Shown here piece after piece: positions 30,553-43,022 of a stretch of 64,000 bases of DNA. The translations under genes and the position numbers were made by a program. Source of the DNA: Mantis religiosa. Taxonomy: Eukaryota > Arthropoda > Insecta > Mantodea > Mantidae. The notes under the pieces are model-generated. The model had not been told where the DNA came from. It saw nothing but the letters and a program-made list of their open reading frames with translations, and did no database searches. The DNA is taken from the NCBI GenBank assembly GCA_030765055.1, contig CM060953.1, forward strand, positions 70,480,316-70,544,315, written 5' to 3'. How positions within the stretch are numbered: the stretch's first letter is position 1; every line of letters starts with the position of its first letter.

Positions 30553-33170
30553 CTGTTTATATACAAAATAATAATAACAGAAATGCAGTATATGAAAGCA
30601 AGATAAGATTTTCATAAGTAATTACAGACAATTTTTATAAATTTAAAAATAACTTGTGAGTCCATTTATCCACACTAAATAAATTTAAGTGATGTATGGT
30701 GGCAAATCAACTTGCATGTTACTTTTAAATTGTTAACATATCACTGAATGTAAATATTCTAACCAAGTAGTACTAAAATGTTTACAAGTTTTACTTAAAA
30801 TCTTAAGCTCATCAATCATAGTAATATTTTGATTAATAATATAATACAACTTTCCATTAATTAGTCTGATATCTAAAAACTGTTCTAAAATGCAAACATT
30901 GTGCTAAGTTTATATTTTCTTCACTAATTAGGGGAAAAAAATAAAAATACTGTACATTGATAATACCATGAAAAAAAATACTGTGCATATATTTGGTTAG
31001 GATTTGGGAGCAGGATTAATTATAAACAAATACTGTTCAGCAGCTTATGAACAGATGGCTGAAGTAACTGATGTTTGGAGGAATTTAGTAACAGTGATGT
31101 CCAAATTAATGAATAAAATGTTTTTAGTCACTTTTTTCAGACTACAAAACTTAAAGTGGCGTAGCACGAAAAAAACTGACTGCAAAATATTTCATTAATT
31201 TATATAGGTGAATGATTAGGACAGTTTACAATTACCCTCAGAACATATTTCAAACCATTATAATGTATAAATATTTCAATAAAACTGCATTTAATTCAAA
31301 GATATGAAGAAACTATAAGCAACATCAACAGAAATCGAAAACTTTAAATGATGAATATCATAGAATTATGACACTTATCACAAAAACTTTAATATCAACA
31401 GTATTTCAAAATATAAATCTTGTTCAGCTGAAACTGTTTTGTAGTGAAGGTTCAGATTAAATTGCAGATAAGTCATTGCTTTCAGCATGAAATATAATAT
31501 GCAGTCGTGCTTGAACATTGTTATACAGTAAAAACTGTCTTCTCAAAAGGCACTCTCGAAAATGTTGATTAAAGACAGGTCTGCATTTAACTAAGTTGTT
31601 TTACCATTTCAGCTGACATGAAACCACATAAGAAAACAGTCAAACTTTCCTTGGACAATTTTCCTCCTGAACATTTGTTACCTCTTTAACATAATGACTT
31701 ATTCTGTAACACGCGGAAGAATAATCCTGTCTTGTTGTCATTTGCTATGTAATCACTTGAAAATGAGCCAATTTGTAGTCGGTTTTTTCAATTACTGTAT
31801 TAATTTTATGTACATACAAATTGACGATGCATGTAAAAATTTTTCAGTTGGAGTTAAGTATCTAGTATCAAATAAATGAATTGAAAATTTTCAGAAAGGA
31901 AGCCATAATTAAACTGGATAGCAAGAAGTTACTAACATTACTATTACTGCTATCATTATTATAATTAAATGTTTTAGTTATTAAGGAAACCTTGGGTGAG
32001 AATATGGCAAGATAACAGCCAAAGCTGATGTCTAACCCCATTCTTTGTATTGAGTATAAATAAAATAAAAAGAATGTAATAAAGAATGTTGCAGAATTCT
32101 ATAACAATGTGGCAGAAAGTATTACTTAGGTAAACAAAAAACCAATAAGCTTTGAAACCAATAAAAAATTAAATACTATTTACTTTAGATTGCTCTATAT
32201 TCAATTGAAGAATATGGTACATAAAATTTTTTTATATACAGTAAAAATATATATGTTATATATTATGTAAATATGTGAGAATGCCTATGCCTAAAACCTC
32301 CTATGGAAGTAGTACACAAATTTCATGAAATTCCATGATATGAAATCTTAGTTTTCTTACTTGAGCATATACAGATTTTGAAGCAAAAATTATGTGATTT
32401 CTAGTTTTTTGCTCTGATTTACTAGTGCAAACAATTTTGGCAGTAACAGATGTTTCATTTACCTAGTAATGACAGAAATAAAACAAAATATGTTGCTGTT
32501 TAATATTTTGAAACTTCAAACTACCATGCACAGTTAAGCTGAAATCCCAACAATATGAAAACCTGAATATAGAAATGAGAGAGAGATATCTGATTAACAA
32601 ATTCAGGCATGAAACAATGGTACCAAACACAGAACAAAGTAATTCCCAACTGTTTTTATGATTACCTCACCTACTATTTTAATCTAAAGGTTTACAAACA
32701 AATATATGTGCTCAGCTTTGGGTAGTTAACATTTAGAACAAATTGTAGTGACAAAATTACTTCTCTTACTTATTTAAGATATGATGCTTTATTGTCACAA
32801 AATGTTTAGGTTTGAAGAAAAACTCTGAAAACAGGTGACTTATCAGGTTGTATATAAACAAATTAATTTCATTAAAACAGAAAGTTGAAATTAAGATTAT
32901 ACGATAGATTTACAATAGATATTTATAATAAAATATTTATAATAGAATATTTTCAGAAATTCAGTATAAGAAAATACAATACTTGGTAAGTTTTTTGAAC
33001 ATAATTTCTTGATATACCACGTTTTCCATTATGAATATAAGGTTATATATTTTCATCACACATGCACTTGGCTACCGAGTAGATGGTCTTAAATTAATAG
33101 TAAGTTCTTCAGTTGCTTATTAATAATCTTTGATCCTTTACAGTCTTGATTTAAGTAGGAATTTTAAGTG
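30553..33170. other. Hira intron, mostly unrecognised
   Basis: AT-rich. 31071-31115 carries TTTGGAGGAATTTAGTAACAGTG, the tail of PLE-C (also at 42883 and 52287), without the rest of an element. I see no gene. Confidence 0.45.
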
Positions 33171-33179
33171 TTAACCCTT

Positions 33180-34480
33180 GCAAGGGTGGCTTCAAATTAC
33201 CCTTTTTTTCTGGTTCTATGACAATATCAATATTGTGAGTTGTACAATTTATTGAAGTTTGCATTAATGTATTTAGTTCATATAGATATTCTGTTGGCAA
33301 TGTTAGTATTACATGATTTTTTTATACCTTCTGGTATGATTCTTTTGGTGCACCTATGACATTATATATAGTCTTTTTTATGGCATTTTGAGACAGTACT
33401 GCACCATAGTAAGTTGTTCCATAGTATGATCCCATAAGTCAGTATTGAGTGAAAGTAACTGAAATAGACCATTTCTCTACTTTCCAAATTAATAATTTGA
33501 ACTATGTACCATACATTAAAGCAGGTAATGTTTATCTTTTTGTTAATGTAATGAATGTGATTATTCTATTTTAGTTTTTATTTTAACATCCTCCAACTTA
33601 AGCAATATTGGGTGAGTGAAATGGATGAAGTGATGCTCAAACGAGTCCAGGGTTCATAGCTTAGTTACCTGACATTCATCTTTCAGGTTAAGGGGGAAAA
33701 CTGGGAAGAAACTTTATCCAGATAACTCATCCTCACCGAGATTGGAAATTGGGACCTCTTGAACTTAAAACAGACATGCTATGATTTATGCTACAGAGGT
33801 GGGCAGGTTAAATTATTGATATTATGTTATAGAATTTTAAATGCACAAGTAGCATTTTAAGTTGTAAGTCATCAGTTTATTTACTCTCCCCTGATGTTGC
33901 AATGTCTCAAAGAATTTGCTTAGCTCAGCCCTATGCAGTTGAAAATGCAACTTCATTTTAAATGTAAATGAGAGTTTTGTGAACCTTGGTCTGGACAGAT
34001 CCCTCTGGATTCTTTATCCATTTTAGTTGCTTATTTACATGCACTCCTAATATTTTTGCAGTATCTCTCTAGTTTATTGGTATGTCATTCACATGCAGTT
34101 TGTCATGAATACTGAGATGCATAATGCATGTTTCTGAAGTGCAAAGTTTTAATCCATTGCTGCTGAAACATGTCTTTATATAAGAAAAGGTTTCTGTTGC
34201 CTTACACAGCAATTCTTCATTGTTTAAGCTTTTTCAGTAAAATAGATGTATCATCTGCAAGCATCAGTGTTTTACAATTTACACAGTTTGGAAGATTATT
34301 TTTATGTAGTATATTGAGGTGTAACAGTTAATATAGGATCTTAACTAAAAAAATGTGTTGCATATTTTACTTAAACTGTTCATAAGGGGATTGCTCTGCA
34401 GTATTAATTGTTATTTAATTTGCAAATTTGTTTATTATTGAGTGCATTTTGGTAATGAAGCATATGTTTTAAAAAGCTGG
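33180..34480 (-). pseudogene. CR1-like LINE fragment, decayed, split by a SINE
   Basis: Minus-strand reading with stops gives LMLADDTSILLKKL near 34260 (catalytic ADD), NGLKLCTSETCIMHLSIHDK, ILGVHVNKQLKW near 34030, and, after the SINE, NAIKKTIYNVIGAPKESYQ near 33390 and LTLPTEYLYELN near 33290. This order is RT palm, thumb, C-terminal domain. It is highly degraded. Confidence 0.65.
33591..33808 (-). mobile_element. tRNA-derived SINE, family 1 (old copy)
   Basis: Diverged copy of the 9668-9903 family, in minus orientation: TTTATCCAGATAACTCATCC and GACCTCTTGAAC are recognisable. Confidence 0.65.
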
Positions 34481-34639
34481 CCTCAACACATACATAACCT
34501 TAAAGTATGTATTGTCACAGGGTATGGAGAAGTTACAAGAATTATATATAAGTTAGGAAGGAAGGAAGGTGTCATGCAAAAGCATTTTTAAATCTGAAAA
34601 CATTAACGGTGGTCTGTCAATATGTGTTTAATGTTATTT

Positions 34640-34930
34640 TGTTGGTTTTGGATGAGAGATACAATATAAACAGGAATATTAGACTGCCACAACTACAATT
34701 CAAGAAACCTGGATAATTTCCATAGAGTATATATGACAAACAAGCAGCTGAGTATAATCAACTTCCCCCACAAATAAAAAAATTAAAAAAGAACCAATTC
34801 AAAACATCATTAAAACAATAATTAATTGCAAGATGTCTATATAGAATAGATGAACTGTGAAGATGTACCTTGTGTTATAGTTAATTTGATTCTTGTATAC
34901 AATATGCATCATAACTTCATAAATGTATAT
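34640..34930 (+). pseudogene. LINE C-terminal fragment
   Basis: With stops it reads RNIRLPQLQFKKPG, then AAEYNQLPPQIKKLKKNQFK and LIARCLYRIDEL. This matches the WNxLPxxIKxxxxxxxFKxxLKxxL pattern at the end of Jockey/CR1-type ORF2 proteins. Confidence 0.5.
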
Positions 34931-34973
34931 ATGTAAGTAAAAAAATATGTGTAATTATAAAATGTATTAGATT

Positions 34974-35520
34974 TTGATGAAGTGGATTATGACTATGATG
35001 ATAGAGAAGAGATCACTTGTTTTCTATATTCAATTGAAAAATAGTTGGGGGAGGGAGAGGTATATAGATAGCACTAACAGTGAAGAAAGAAAGGGGTTAG
35101 CATGGTTAAGAGCAGGGATATGGAGATTAAGAGGTCAAAGAAATGGATACCCACAAGACGAGTGCCCATTGTGTGGAGATAAAGAGGATATAAAACATAT
35201 ATAGTTTGATTGTAAGGAAACAGAGATGTGGAGGAAAGAATGTCAAATATCAAAAATGAATAGGAGAATCAGCTTAATCAAGGTTTTAAGTAAAAATTAT
35301 AATAACATAGGTCAGTTTTTAAGTAAGGTTAAAAACAAGTGGGTGTGGACTGTAAAAAGAGAGAAGGAATAATAAGTGACTATTCTGTAATAATACATAT
35401 TGTAACATGTCTGTAAACATACTTAATGGACTGTCCTGTGTAGCAGTGGCCTGGGCCAAAACAGAGGGCAGTCCAAAAATTGTAAAAGCTTAGTACCTCA
35501 ATAAATATTACATATTACAT
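34974..35520 (+). pseudogene. LINE-X 3' fragment with zinc knuckle
   Basis: It encodes KNSWGRERYIDSTNSEERKG, LAWLRAGIWRLRGQRNGYPQ and DECPLCGDKEDIKHI, a CxxC...H...C knuckle. It is homologous to 61360-61410 plus 62147-62300 of the nested LINE-X copy and shows what that copy looked like before interruption. A simple repeat follows its 3' end. Confidence 0.7.
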
Positions 35521-35525
35521 ATTAC

Positions 35526-35553
35526 TATGATGATGATGATGATGATGATGATG

Positions 35554-35622
<69 letters not shown>
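35526..35622. repeat. (GAT)n / (TTA)n compound microsatellite
   Basis: About nine GAT units, then more than 20 TTA units, at the 3' end of a LINE fragment. To about 36215 the sequence is otherwise unremarkable, apart from an A-run at about 35901-35919. Confidence 0.9.
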
Positions 35623-35625
<3 letters not shown>

Positions 35626-36215
35626 AACTAATAAACAGTAAAGCTTACTGTAAAGTCAACATGGCGGCAATAGTTGTGTATTAAAATGTTTTTATGAAGT
35701 AGCTATTGCATTTTTACAGTTTTTCAACAGAGACAAGATTTAATTGGGCATTATCAAGAGTACTAAATAACTTTTTCAGGAATAAGTGCTGAGTCAGCTT
35801 TAAATTACTGAATTTATTGGCAACTTTGTGTTCTTGTATTTGAGAACTTCATGAATTATAAATATTTGAGATGTAATAAATAAAAACTCATTTGCCTATT
35901 AAAAAAAAAAAAAAAAAAACACACAGAAAATCCTAAGATAAGAATCCATTGTTACAACAACAACCATTAACATAAAACTGCCACAGAGTAGAGGATCTAA
36001 CACATCCTCTTATGCAACAGCTGTTTTTATTCTTTTCCAGTTTGATGGCACTACCACTGTAGTATTATTTAGAATTACTCTTGTTTACAGTCTTTGGTAT
36101 AGTTTTGAAACTAGGCCAATACTGTGTTCCTCATACCACACTAATTCTACATATATTCCGGGACTCATGTATATTGATTTTTATTTATCATTTGTGAAAC
36201 ATCACTGATAATTTT

Positions 36216-36461
36216 TTGTTGTTGTAATTTTACGTCCTCCAACGTTGAAGTCATATCGGACGATGAATGGAATGGGTGAAATGATGCTCAAAGGAGCCCA
36301 GGGTCCACAGAGCTGAGAGTTACCCGACATTCGTTTTTCAGGAAAAGGGAAAACCCCGGAAAAAACCTTATCCAGGTAATTCACCCTGACCGAGATTCAA
36401 ACTCGGGACCTCTTGAACGTGAGGCAGACTTGCTACCACCATGCTACTGAGGCCGGCATAT
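36216..36461 (-). mobile_element. tRNA-derived SINE, family 1
   Basis: Minus-strand copy of the 9668-9903 family, with the tRNA-like head at the right (CGAGTTTGAATCTCGGTCAG). Flanks ATCACTGATA and ATCCCTGATA look like a TSD with one mismatch. Confidence 0.8.
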
Positions 36462-36649
36462 CCCTGATAAGATGTATTAGAGCAGATATTGAGAATTTTC
36501 CTTAAAAGCCATGTTCAAAATCAGTTAATCTGCAAAAGTATTCTAGATATGCAATGAGTTTACACAATTTTTTTTCAAATATAGTACAAAAATCTTAAAG
36601 AACACACATTTGGCTCAACATTTTTAAATACTGGTTGTTGGTATCTAAT

Positions 36650-37620
36650 GTTAAGTAGCTGGCAATGAAGCCATTCACTCTTTTGCTATGTTGGTATATT
36701 GACTAAAGGTTGGGCAGCTGAGTAGGTAGTTTCCATCCATATCTTCTTTAAGTGTACAGAAAGGACACAGAGGAGATGTCACTATACCAATCCTGAATAA
36801 ATGTTTATTGAGTCAGTCATGGCCTGTTAGAATTCTAAAAGTTGCTACAGAGGATTTTTTTGATAGTGTAGTGATTCTAATCATGCTGTTACATAAACTT
36901 TCCCATAGTTTTTCATTTGTTTGTAATATATTATCTTCTTTTATTTTTTTATTATATGTTGATATAATTATTCTTTTGATAGTGAAATGTGTGGTGTTTA
37001 ACGCCCGCTTTTACTACATACGGCACCGCAGGCGATGACACTGATGATACATGAGATGAAGATGGAGCACCGCTGGAATGAGATGGCAGGGGAAACCGGA
37101 GATCCCGGAGAAAACCCGCCCCAGCGCCATGTTGTCCACCACAAATCTCACTTTGCGGTCGCCTGGGATCGAACCCGGGCCACCTTGGCTTTTGATAGAG
37201 TGATAACTTAGTGGCTCAAATGAGTTTGACATAATTTTACTGTCTTTTTTGGCTAGAAAATCACCTACTTCATTATCATGTATTCTGCAATGTGGTATCC
37301 ATTGAAGTATTAATCTTTTATTTAAATTAGCCTTTTTATGATTTTATGGTATTCTGAAATATTTGGGTTTCTAGGCGTTATATCAGATGTTATGGATATT
37401 ATAGCTGCTTTAGAGTCAGATGATTTATTTGATATATTAGATTTTGTAAACTCTGAAGGACTGCCAAAATTTCACCATCAAAATTTGTAGCATTTAAACT
37501 TAATCTTTTGTAGAAAGAGAAAAGTAGACATATCGCACCAATGCCAGTACCACCATTATTTGGTGGAACCATTAGTATAAACATGTAGCCATTCATTGGT
37601 AGGATATCTTAAATTTGTTA
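36650..37620 (-). pseudogene. I-like LINE: RNase H and zinc knuckle, split by a SINE
   Basis: Minus strand: 37596-37399 encodes RNase H (LSLNATNFDGEILAVLQSLQ, with the catalytic Glu). After the SINE (36983-37188), VATFRILTGHD and SPLCPFCTLKEDMDGNYLLS follow at about 36850-36700, equivalent to 6655-6790 of the element at 5150-6910. It has multiple stops. Confidence 0.7.
36983..37188 (-). mobile_element. tRNA-derived SINE, family 2
   Basis: The 10-bp TSD CTTTTGATAG lies at 36973-36982 and 37189-37198. The minus strand begins with a degraded tRNA-like head and carries the B-box CCCGGGTTCGATCCCAGG. The body has ATGTTGTCCACCA and GCGCTGGGG, shared with 52679-52993. Confidence 0.85.
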
Positions 37621-37789
37621 TTTCTAGTGTCATTTGTTTCAGGACACATGAAGAGGTTTGAGATTTTGTAACTTCTAAAGCTAAGTGTAGATAGTGTTCA
37701 ATATCAATCAGTTCTAAAAGGTTGATACTTTTTAAACATTTCTTTGATTTTACTAAGAAAACTTTGTTAAATTTTTAAGGTTACTTGTG

Positions 37790-38291
37790 ATTTTCAACCG
37801 AGTGTGTGGAGAACCTGGTGGACCGTCTCCATGACATGCATGAGATGGCTCGTCAGAACATCCAGAAGGCGAGTGACCATATGAAGACCTGATACGATAG
37901 GCAAGCCAAAAGCCAAGGGCTCCAGCAAGGTGACCTGGTCTGGTTGTACCGCCCTACACTGCGGAGATAAAAGCTCGCCGAAAAGGTGGGGGGAATGAGA
38001 TGGATTTCTGGAGAGTTTGTCTTTCTTCTAGTGCCGTCTTGATTGTTTCATAACATTCCGGATAGTGAGTAATCTATAAAAAGGGAGCCGTCGCCCACCA
38101 GAGTCAGTCAGTCGGTAATTCATTGCGTGCGCATGAACAGCTGTGTGAGCTGTGGTTGTGGTCGATGACCTTGCAAGTTGTATTGTGTATGTGACATAAT
38201 TCTGGACTGTAAAGGTTGATAAAGGTCGATAAAGAGCAATTTTTAGTATTTGTAATCTGGACTTTTAATTTCACGAACCCACTAAGTCACA
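37790..38291 (+). pseudogene. Gypsy-type integrase C-terminus and LTR end
   Basis: 37797-37980 reads, with stops, VENLVDRLHDMHEMARQNIQ, KASDHMKT and YDRQAKSQGLQQGDLVWLYR, typical of the integrase tail of Ty3/gypsy Pol. The following sequence to 38291 behaves as an LTR (AGTCAGTCAG, ending TTTCACGAACCCACTAAGTC, ACA) and shares its end with the solo LTR at 28639. The rest of the element is missing. Confidence 0.7.
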
Positions 38292-38668
38292 ATATAAAAC
38301 AGAAGGTAATTCAATAAGTAATGAGGTACACCAAAACAAGATGTTCTAAGCACTTGTGTCTGTATATCAAATGTTAGGAGTTAACAATGTAATTCTCCTT
38401 CTAACTTTCTGGTATCTGGAAGTGATATTTTGTTGATTTTGAAGAATTGACAGATTGCCAGTTACATGTTCATTTCAACTTGTTCAGAGCACAATAAACA
38501 ATTTGGTGATTTTAATATTGCAATTTTTTGAAGATGCTTACTCTAATAATCATGTCCAATAATTAGTTGAAACATAGCAAAAGCAGTTTTAACAGGGAAA
38601 TCAGGAACTAAGTAACAATCTCCATAAGTTTTTCTAATTAATAGTTTTCATTAGGTTCTATTACAGCC

Positions 38669-38672
<4 letters not shown>

Positions 38673-38728
<56 letters not shown>
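38673..38728. repeat. (TA)n microsatellite
   Basis: About 28 TA units abutting the 3' end of the Jockey-like element. Confidence 0.95.
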
Positions 38729-38733
<5 letters not shown>

Positions 38734-38949
38734 TATTGATAAACTTTATTGCATCCAAATACATTATGGTACTTACAGTTGTCAGCAAGAGTAACGTTAC
38801 ATCACTTGAAGCATGTGTTAGGATGCTGTTCAATAACAGTCCTACATCAGTTACATTTAAATATTAACAGACACATTATATTATAATCACAAAACAAAAG
38901 CACATTATCATACATACAAAACACATGATATTAAATGAGCAGGTCGTTG

Positions 38950-40728
38950 TGTCATTTTCTTTTTAGTCTTCTGTTTTGCGGTTGTGGAGGAGGATGTAGG
39001 AAAATGTCTTGTAGCAGTGTATCTGGATGATTGGCAAGAGATTGGTGTAGTCTGGTGTAGCTTGTTCTAATGACATCCATCACTTCTGGTATGTTCAGGT
39101 CCCTATGAAGTGTGGTGTTGCTAACATACCATGGGGCACCTTTGATGAATCTTATGTATCTGTTCTGGATTACTTGGATTCTTTTTACTTGTGACGCTGC
39201 AGCAGAGCCCTATATAGAGCAACCATATTGCCAAATAGGTTTGATCAGTGAGTTGTATAGAATGCATTTATATGGCATTGCAAGAGGCGATTTTGACTGT
39301 CTTATTGTTTGATTTGTTTGATTTGGTGTCTTAGTCTTTGGAGAAGATATGTGATGTGGAGATTCCAGGTTAGTTTACTGTCTAATATGAGCAACTAACT
39401 GACTGAGTGGCGGGTATAGCAATTCCTCTAAGAACTATGGGATAATATGTTATCTGCTTTTTGTATGTAAAATATACTATTTGTGATTTCTGTGGATTCA
39501 TCACCACTCTCCAGTTAGAATACCATTTTGTGATTTCAGTGCAAAGTTATTTAGTTTCTCAGCTGCTGATTCACAACTGCCTTTACCAGGGATAGCAACA
39601 TCATCAGTAACATGCGCACTGGTTAGTTGAGCATGTTGATGAAAGTCAGAGGTATACACTGTATTAAAGAAGTGGACCTAGAATACTTCCTTGTGGAACA
39701 CCACAGAATATCGGTTGTGATCTGGATTGTACACTTTGATATTTTACTGAAAAAGATTGGTTATGAAGATAGGATGCTACTATTCTGAAATATATATTGG
39801 AGACATAATTCCTGATCTTCAGTAGTAACCCATTATGCCACACTTTATCAAAGGCTTTCTCTGTGTCAAGCAACAGACCTAAGCACACTTGTTTTTCTTC
39901 ATATGTGTCCATAATTGTATCAACGATTCGGTGAAGTTGCTGTGGACAGGAGTGCAACGGCTTAAATCCAAACTGAGTGGATGGTATGATTTCTTCAACC
40001 TGTACAACAAGACAAGGCAAGAATAGCTGTTCAAATACTTTATATAATAGAGATAACAGACTTATTGGGCGATAGCTTTTAGGATCACATTTTTTTTTTT
40101 TTTTTTTTTTTTTGGTTTAGGTATCATAACAACTGATGCATGTTTCCATCTTTGTGGGAAGTCAAGCGTAGAATAGCATTGTAAATTTGTGTTAAGAAGA
40201 CTACAGCTTTTTTTGGAAGATGTGCAAGCAAAGGTTGGACTATCAAGTCTTCACCAGGAGCTTTTTTTGGAAGAAATCGACTAATTGCATTTTTAACCTG
40301 CCCAGGCGTGAAGAGCTTAGGAAAATGAGAAAGCTGCAATGGTTGAGATATGCTACTGTAAACAAAGTTTGTAAAATGTTCATTGGTGATAGGATTAGGT
40401 TGAAACTGCGGTTGTAATTGTGCACTGAAAAGCTCTACCTTTTCATCTGGTGTTGAGTGCCAGTGATTGCCAATTTTTAGTGAAGGTATGTTATCTTTGT
40501 ATTTAAGTTTATCTTTAGTTTTTTCCACAATGATCCATCTTGACAGTTGAGGCTTTTCATTTCTGCTTCCAGGGAATCATAGTGCTGTTTTTTTAGTGCT
40601 CTGTTCAGTTCCTGGAGATGTTATTCAGTATTATTTTATAAGATGGATATCTGGTTCTTTCCCACAGCCGATTATATTCCCTTTTAGTTTGATGAAGATG
40701 CTCGGATGTGTGCAGTACAACGGAATGA
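38950..40728 (-). pseudogene. Jockey-like ORF2: reverse transcriptase part
   Basis: 40528-40124 is the pre-RT region (GQVKNAISRFLPKKAPGEDL). 40020-39664 is RT with STQFGFKPLHSCPQQLHRIV, LGLLLDTEKAFDKVWH (catalytic Asp) and GVPQGSILGPLL. A frame break follows; the ADD segment near 39600 is degraded (VTDDVAIP). The thumb/C-terminal part near 39200-39000 reads NRYIRFIKGAPWYVSNTTLH. Many lesions. Confidence 0.75.
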
Positions 40729-40729
40729 T

Positions 40730-40812
40730 ATGATATTATATCAAGATTTAACTGTATTGGAACACCACAGTGAAGCAGATGTGTAAAAAATACGACTCAT
40801 CTAAAATTTAAT
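40730..40812 (-). mobile_element. PLE-D tail-and-arm fragment
   Basis: It contains AAGATTTAACTGTATTGGAA (the inverted PLE-D tail), CCACAGTGAAGC and the arm end CGACTCATCT. No coding sequence. A 6-bp AATGAT on both sides (40724-40729, 40813-40818) may be the TSD. Confidence 0.6.
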
Positions 40813-40920
40813 AATGATTTTATATGTTTGGCTGTTACTAGATATTCTTGTGGCATACTGGTTATGCTAGAACCTGCAACTTCTATGTTCCTAGGCATTT
40901 TGAGTGGAACTTTTGTGTCT

Positions 40921-41105
40921 AATAAATACATAAAATATGAAGCTATTAACAGTGAAGCAAACAAATATATACAAATATAATAATTTGTAACTTAAAACTT
41001 CACTTATCTTATAAGAAATGATGAAACATTTCTCATAAATTGATCAGAAGTTTCATTATTTCTTATAAGTGAAGTTTTAAGTTACAAATTATTATATTTG
41101 TATAA
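40921..41105. mobile_element. 185-bp palindromic mini PLE
   Basis: Flanked by the 9-bp TSD TTTTGTGTC (40912-40920 and 41106-41114). The tail is on the left (minus-strand GCTTCACTGTTAATAGCTTC). Inverted arms follow at about 40990-41035 and 41055-41103, both containing AACTTCACTTAT in opposite orientation. No ORF. Confidence 0.75.
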
Positions 41106-41156
41106 TTTTGTGTCCATTTGTTCCATTGTTGATGTATAGAAACTCCAACTACCCTG

Positions 41157-41387
41157 CCTCGTTAGCGTAGATGGTAGCATGTCTGCCTCACGCTCAAGAG
41201 GTCCCAAGTTTGAATCTCGGTTAAGGTGAGTTACCTGGATAAGGTTTTTCTGGGGTTTTCTCTTATCCTGAAAACGAATGTCGGGTAGCTCTAAGCTCCA
41301 TGGACCCCGGACTCATTTAAGCAGCATTTCACCCATTTCATTCATCGTCCGATATGACTTAACATTGGAGGACATAAATTACAAAAA
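41157..41387 (+). mobile_element. tRNA-derived SINE, family 1
   Basis: TAGCGTAGATGGTAGCATG (A-box region), GTTTGAATCTCGG (B-box), then the family body to CGTCCGATATGACTTAAC. It interrupts the Jockey ORF2 after FNWR; CTCCAA on both sides hints at a TSD. Confidence 0.8.
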
Positions 41388-41391
41388 ACCC

Positions 41392-42866
41392 TCCAATTAA
41401 AGGGATACTTGATTAAGGTGTGGACATGTTCTTTTAGATTTATATTCGATGAAAGGTTAACTATAACTGAATAATGGTCTGAAGTTAGTTCGTGTAATAA
41501 GAATGCGTCCGCACAAATATATGACACGTTTTTACCGATGAAAAAATCTAAAACAACAGGAATGCTTTCACTGTGTGTACAGTGGGCTGGTTCAACTAGA
41601 TGCAAAATTTCTGATTTCAACTGATATATTACCCTGTGAAGCAGCTTCCCTCTTGGATTGGTATTGTTGGACCCTCATCTTGGGTGTTTACTATTAAAGT
41701 CACCACCTAGAAGATAACGTGATTTCATTGTATCGAAGATTCCCCAGAAATCTGCCATTGTGAGTTTGTTTGCCAGAGCCAAATAGAAAGAGCCAATCTG
41801 TAGTTTTATTCGCCCATATCCAGTAATATTCGAGTCACTTGATGCTCAAGCTCTACTATGCTCTGTAGTTCACTGTGAAGAACTGCAGTCTTAACAAATA
41901 TGGCTGAACTGCCTTTTCCGTTATTGCTGGGATGGTCAGCACAATAAATCCTGTACCCTGGAATTCTAAAATGAATATGTGGCGCTAGTTTAGTTTCTGT
42001 AGCTAGCAGAATGTCTATACCTCGGCCGTTCTATCTGCGGCTCTGACATTTCTCGAGAGGGGGAAGCGGGCTGTTGCCAGTTCTTGAGCGGGAATTTCAA
42101 GCAGAGGAACAATGCGTATTTTAAATATTTCATGTATTTGCATATTTCACGAACCAGTAGCCATATTATTATAATAGCGATAATAATAGGACTTACGAAC
42201 ACTAAATATCGGAGTTCACGCACGAAAATTATACCAAAGAAAGTTCACCAGCGCAAGCCTCTATTAGGCCACGTGGCTCAAACAAATTTAAGCTGGCAAC
42301 ACGGTGTTGGGTTCGGGAGCCACGCCTACCAGCGACAACGCTGATTGGCGCTAGCAGACAGTTTTAGCTTCCTGACCACGACACCGGATGTACAGACTCC
42401 CAGTATCACCAACAGAAGCAGTTGGTGTGCGTGAAAGGTGTGAACGAAATATTTGAATGGAGTGATGCTGTAAAGAATATCTTGCATGATAATGAAATTA
42501 CAAGTTGTATTTCAATGTTTTGAAGCTAATAGATTCCTATACTCTCATTATAAAGATAATTCTGACGATATGTTTTCAATTACTCATTATTATATGTTGG
42601 TACTAGTAACCTTCCCCCTCCACCTCCTGCAGCCACTAAATGTCAGAGCCGAAGATACAGCGGCCGGACAGTATGTCATAAGCAAAGAGAAACTGTAACA
42701 GTACATGATATTTATTGTTTATGCCCTGACAATTCCATGTGCATTTGCGAATTTGACCTTTAAGGGTTTGCTCCATTACTTTTTATAAACACAGGTATTA
42801 TTTGTATAAGAGTATTTATGAGAGGAACCAAGAGTGATAGTAGTGAATCTAATTTACTTAGTAAGC
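41392..42866 (-). pseudogene. Jockey-like ORF2: AP endonuclease part
   Basis: From right to left, 42772-42673 reads TWNCQGINNKYHVLLQFLFA. After the TIR element (42016-42672) it continues DILLATETKLAPHIHFRIPG and YRIYCADHPSNNGKGSSAIF, the usual Jockey endonuclease start. A frameshift follows, then GGDFNSKHPRWGSNNTNPRG (catalytic DFN) near 41690-41640, and LLHELTSDHYSVIVNLSS (the SDH box) near 41490. Confidence 0.78.
42016..42672. mobile_element. Terminal-inverted-repeat element of unknown class
   Basis: Ends at about 42018-42052 and 42634-42670 are inverted repeats sharing CGGCTCTGACATTT with CGGCCG just outside. GACAT on both sides of the insertion point in the Jockey gene could be a 5-bp TSD. 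No transposase is seen; the open frames inside have no motif I know. Possibly a MITE-like DNA transposon. Confidence 0.6.
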
Positions 42867-42979
42867 ACTCTATTTGATGTGTGTTTGGAGGAATTTAGTA
42901 ACAGTGACGTCAAAATTAATATAAAAATTATTTGTGGTTGGTTTATTGACACTCGTCACTTACTTTTTCATATATTTAT

Positions 42980-43022
42980 GAGAGACTAGTTTCAAAGGCC
43001 CTGGCCTCCATTTTCAATCTCT
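42980..43022 (-). ncRNA. Hammerhead motif (U3-A8 variant), left arm of PLE-C
   Basis: Mirror of 45879-45920. Confidence 0.65.

Noticed and set aside
38673..38728. Replication origin or promoter-like AT tract
   Set aside because: It is a plain (TA)n microsatellite at the 3' end of a LINE.
42084..42344. Open frames inside the TIR element as a transposase
   Set aside because: Too short, no DDE-type motif, and overlapping frames on both strands.
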